This document shows positions 5,096-6,268 of a DNA stretch of 6,268 nucleotides, piece after piece; within the stretch, counting starts at the first letter, position 1, and every line of letters starts with the position of its first letter. Source of the stretch: JAFMPW01 sp040830565. Lineage in GTDB: Bacteria; Bacteroidota; Bacteroidia; Flavobacteriales; Flavobacteriaceae. A model generated the notes under the pieces. That model was given only the letters and a program-made list of their open reading frames with translations. It was not told the DNA's origin and did no database searches. The DNA is taken from assembly GCA_040830565.1 (NCBI GenBank), contig JBFOMC010000250.1, positions 1-6,268 of the forward strand, read 5' to 3'. The translations under genes and the position numbers were made by a program.

Positions 5096-6268
5096 ATGAA
5101 AATACAAATCACCTTCTTATGGGCATTATTGATCTTCGCAAATGTGTCGGCCCAAAAAAACAAAAAGGATTATTCCGAAGCAATTAATCTGGTTGAGGTG
5201 TGGTTAGAAGCTCAGAAAGACTACGATCAGTTACCAGGCATTTCGGTTGCCGTGGTGGAAGATCAGGAGGTGCTTTGGTCGGGGGCTTATGGCCAGGCTA
5301 ACCTCGAAGATGATTTGGATATGGAAACCTCTACGCTTTGCAGTATTTGTTCGATCTCCAAACTGTTTACCTCTATTGCCATCATGAAACTATATGAAGA
5401 AGGAAAACTAAGACTAGATACGCCAGTTAAAGAAGTATTACCATCTTATAACCTAACGCAAAAGTATGATGAAAGTGGCCCGATTACCATCAGATCATTA
5501 CTTACGCATTCTTCAGGACTGCCCAGAGAAGCCGGATACCCCTATTGGACCGGTCCGGATTTTCCCTTTCCCTCAAAAGAGCAGATCAAGGCAAAGTTGA
5601 GCGAACAAGAAACACTCTATCCCGCATCCACATACTTTCAGTACAGCAACCTTGGACTCACATTGTTAGGGCAAATAGTAGAAGAAATAACCGGCATGCC
5701 CTATGACGAATATGTACAGAAAAATATCCTGGATCCTCTTGGTCTTAGCAATACCAGACCCAAAATGCCCAAAGACTTGTATGGAAAGCAACTGGCTATA
5801 GGCTATGGAGCGCTTACAAGGCAACAGCAAAGAGAAAAAATAAATTTTTTTGAAGCCAACGGGATCTTACCGGCAGCAGGTTTTTCTTCAAATGTTGCAG
5901 ACCTGGCCAGATTTGCCTCCTGGCAGTTTAGACTCAGGGATACTACTATAGCAGAAGTACTTAAGCCTTCAACCTTAAAATATATGCAGCAAGTGCATTG
6001 GACCAATCCTAACTGGAAGACCACCTGGGGCTTAGGTTTTGTGGTATACAAAGGGGGCAATGGAAACACCTGGGTGGGCCATGGAGGTTATTGTCCTGGC
6101 TACCGTTCTTCCTTACAATTAGACCTGAAATCAAAACTGGCTTTTGCTGTGATGATCAATGCCGGAGGCACCAATCCAGGAAAGTACGTCAGAGGGATCA
6201 ACGCTATTTTGACTAAGATTAAGCCTTCTTCCGGGGAGCAGAAAACTGAGGAACAAGAAGTGGATTTA
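5096..6268 (+). CDS. Exported serine beta-lactamase-superfamily hydrolase (3' end outside window)
   Basis: The frame runs from ATG 5096 for 391 codons and is still open at the window edge. Residues 1-19 are a signal peptide (KIQITFLWALLIFANV core, cleavage likely SA|QKNK). The mature part matches the beta-lactamase/transpeptidase-like fold (class C and D-Ala-D-Ala carboxypeptidase group). It has PGISVAVVED (47-56), the nucleophile motif S86-I-S-K89 (SxxK), LLTHSSGLPRE (135-145), the second motif Y183-S-N185 (YxN), DPLGLSNT (213-220) and the third motif H329-G-G331 in place of KTG, followed by PGYRSS. All catalytic motifs are intact, so it should be active in the periplasm or at the surface. 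Relatives act as peptidases, esterases or amidases on cell-wall or other substrates; true beta-lactamase activity is not implied. The last residues visible (about 376-391) form a Glu/Lys-rich linker, suggesting an end or an added C-terminal domain beyond the edge. It follows the OmpA gene by 116 bases on the same strand. Confidence 0.9.
   Translation, partial: MKIQITFLWALLIFANVSAQKNKKDYSEAINLVEVWLEAQKDYDQLPGISVAVVEDQEVLWSGAYGQANLEDDLDMETSTLCSICSISKLFTSIAIMKLYEEGKLRLDTPVKEVLPSYNLTQKYDESGPITIRSLLTHSSGLPREAGYPYWTGPDFPFPSKEQIKAKLSEQETLYPASTYFQYSNLGLTLLGQIVEEITGMPYDEYVQKNILDPLGLSNTRPKMPKDLYGKQLAIGYGALTRQQQREKINFFEANGILPAAGFSSNVADLARFASWQFRLRDTTIAEVLKPSTLKYMQQVHWTNPNWKTTWGLGFVVYKGGNGNTWVGHGGYCPGYRSSLQLDLKSKLAFAVMINAGGTNPGKYVRGINAILTKIKPSSGEQKTEEQEVDL

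Noticed and set aside
5803..6069. Minus-strand open frame of 88 codons
   Set aside because: It is opposite the serine hydrolase, which runs through this stretch with intact motifs.
1..6268. CRISPR array, transposon ends, tRNA or rRNA genes, riboswitch
   Set aside because: No regularly spaced direct repeats, transposase-like frames, cloverleaf-like segments or conserved RNA motifs were recognised by reading either strand; the window looks like ordinary chromosome.

Overview
The window looks like an ordinary chromosomal segment of a marine-type Flavobacteriaceae (Bacteroidota). The base composition is moderately AT-rich. The gene families are typical of the phylum: a TPR and TonB-receptor-like barrel pair, an OmpA protein with a jelly-roll-like N-terminus, and an exported NIPSNAP protein. 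Ribosome binding sites are weak. One promoter element matches the Bacteroidota -7 consensus TAnnTTTG exactly. Every complete large gene, plus the right-edge gene, carries a signal peptide ending in an Ala|Gln junction, as the Bacteroidetes 'Q-rule' predicts. Genus cannot be decided from the sequence alone.

Layout: (1) 1-2459, plus strand: the 3' end of a TPR-repeat gene, followed after 14 bases by a 582-residue outer-membrane barrel protein of the TonB-dependent-receptor superfamily that has no room for a normal plug domain. The two look co-transcribed. (2) 2460-2865: a 406-base gap holding two dyads and one possible 83-residue membrane ORF of uncertain reality. (3) 2866-3651, minus strand: an exported protein with two NIPSNAP-like domains. 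Its start is best placed at an internal ATG, because the upstream TTG lies inside the likely -7 promoter element. (4) 3652-3851: a divergent intergenic region with the NIPSNAP promoter and two inverted repeats. (5) 3852-4979, plus strand: an OmpA-C peptidoglycan-anchored envelope protein with a ligand-binding-like N-terminal domain. (6) 5096-6268, plus strand: a serine beta-lactamase-superfamily hydrolase, open through the right edge, with all three catalytic motifs intact.

All recognisable products act in the cell envelope (periplasm or outer membrane). The only close functional partnership the sequence supports is the TPR/barrel pair. The others look like independent transcription units, although the OmpA and hydrolase genes could share a transcript. 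I found no mobile element, CRISPR array, tRNA, rRNA or clear novel system. The most interesting leads are the plugless barrel with a TonB-box-like N-terminus next to its TPR partner, and the operator-like dyad in front of the small ORF.
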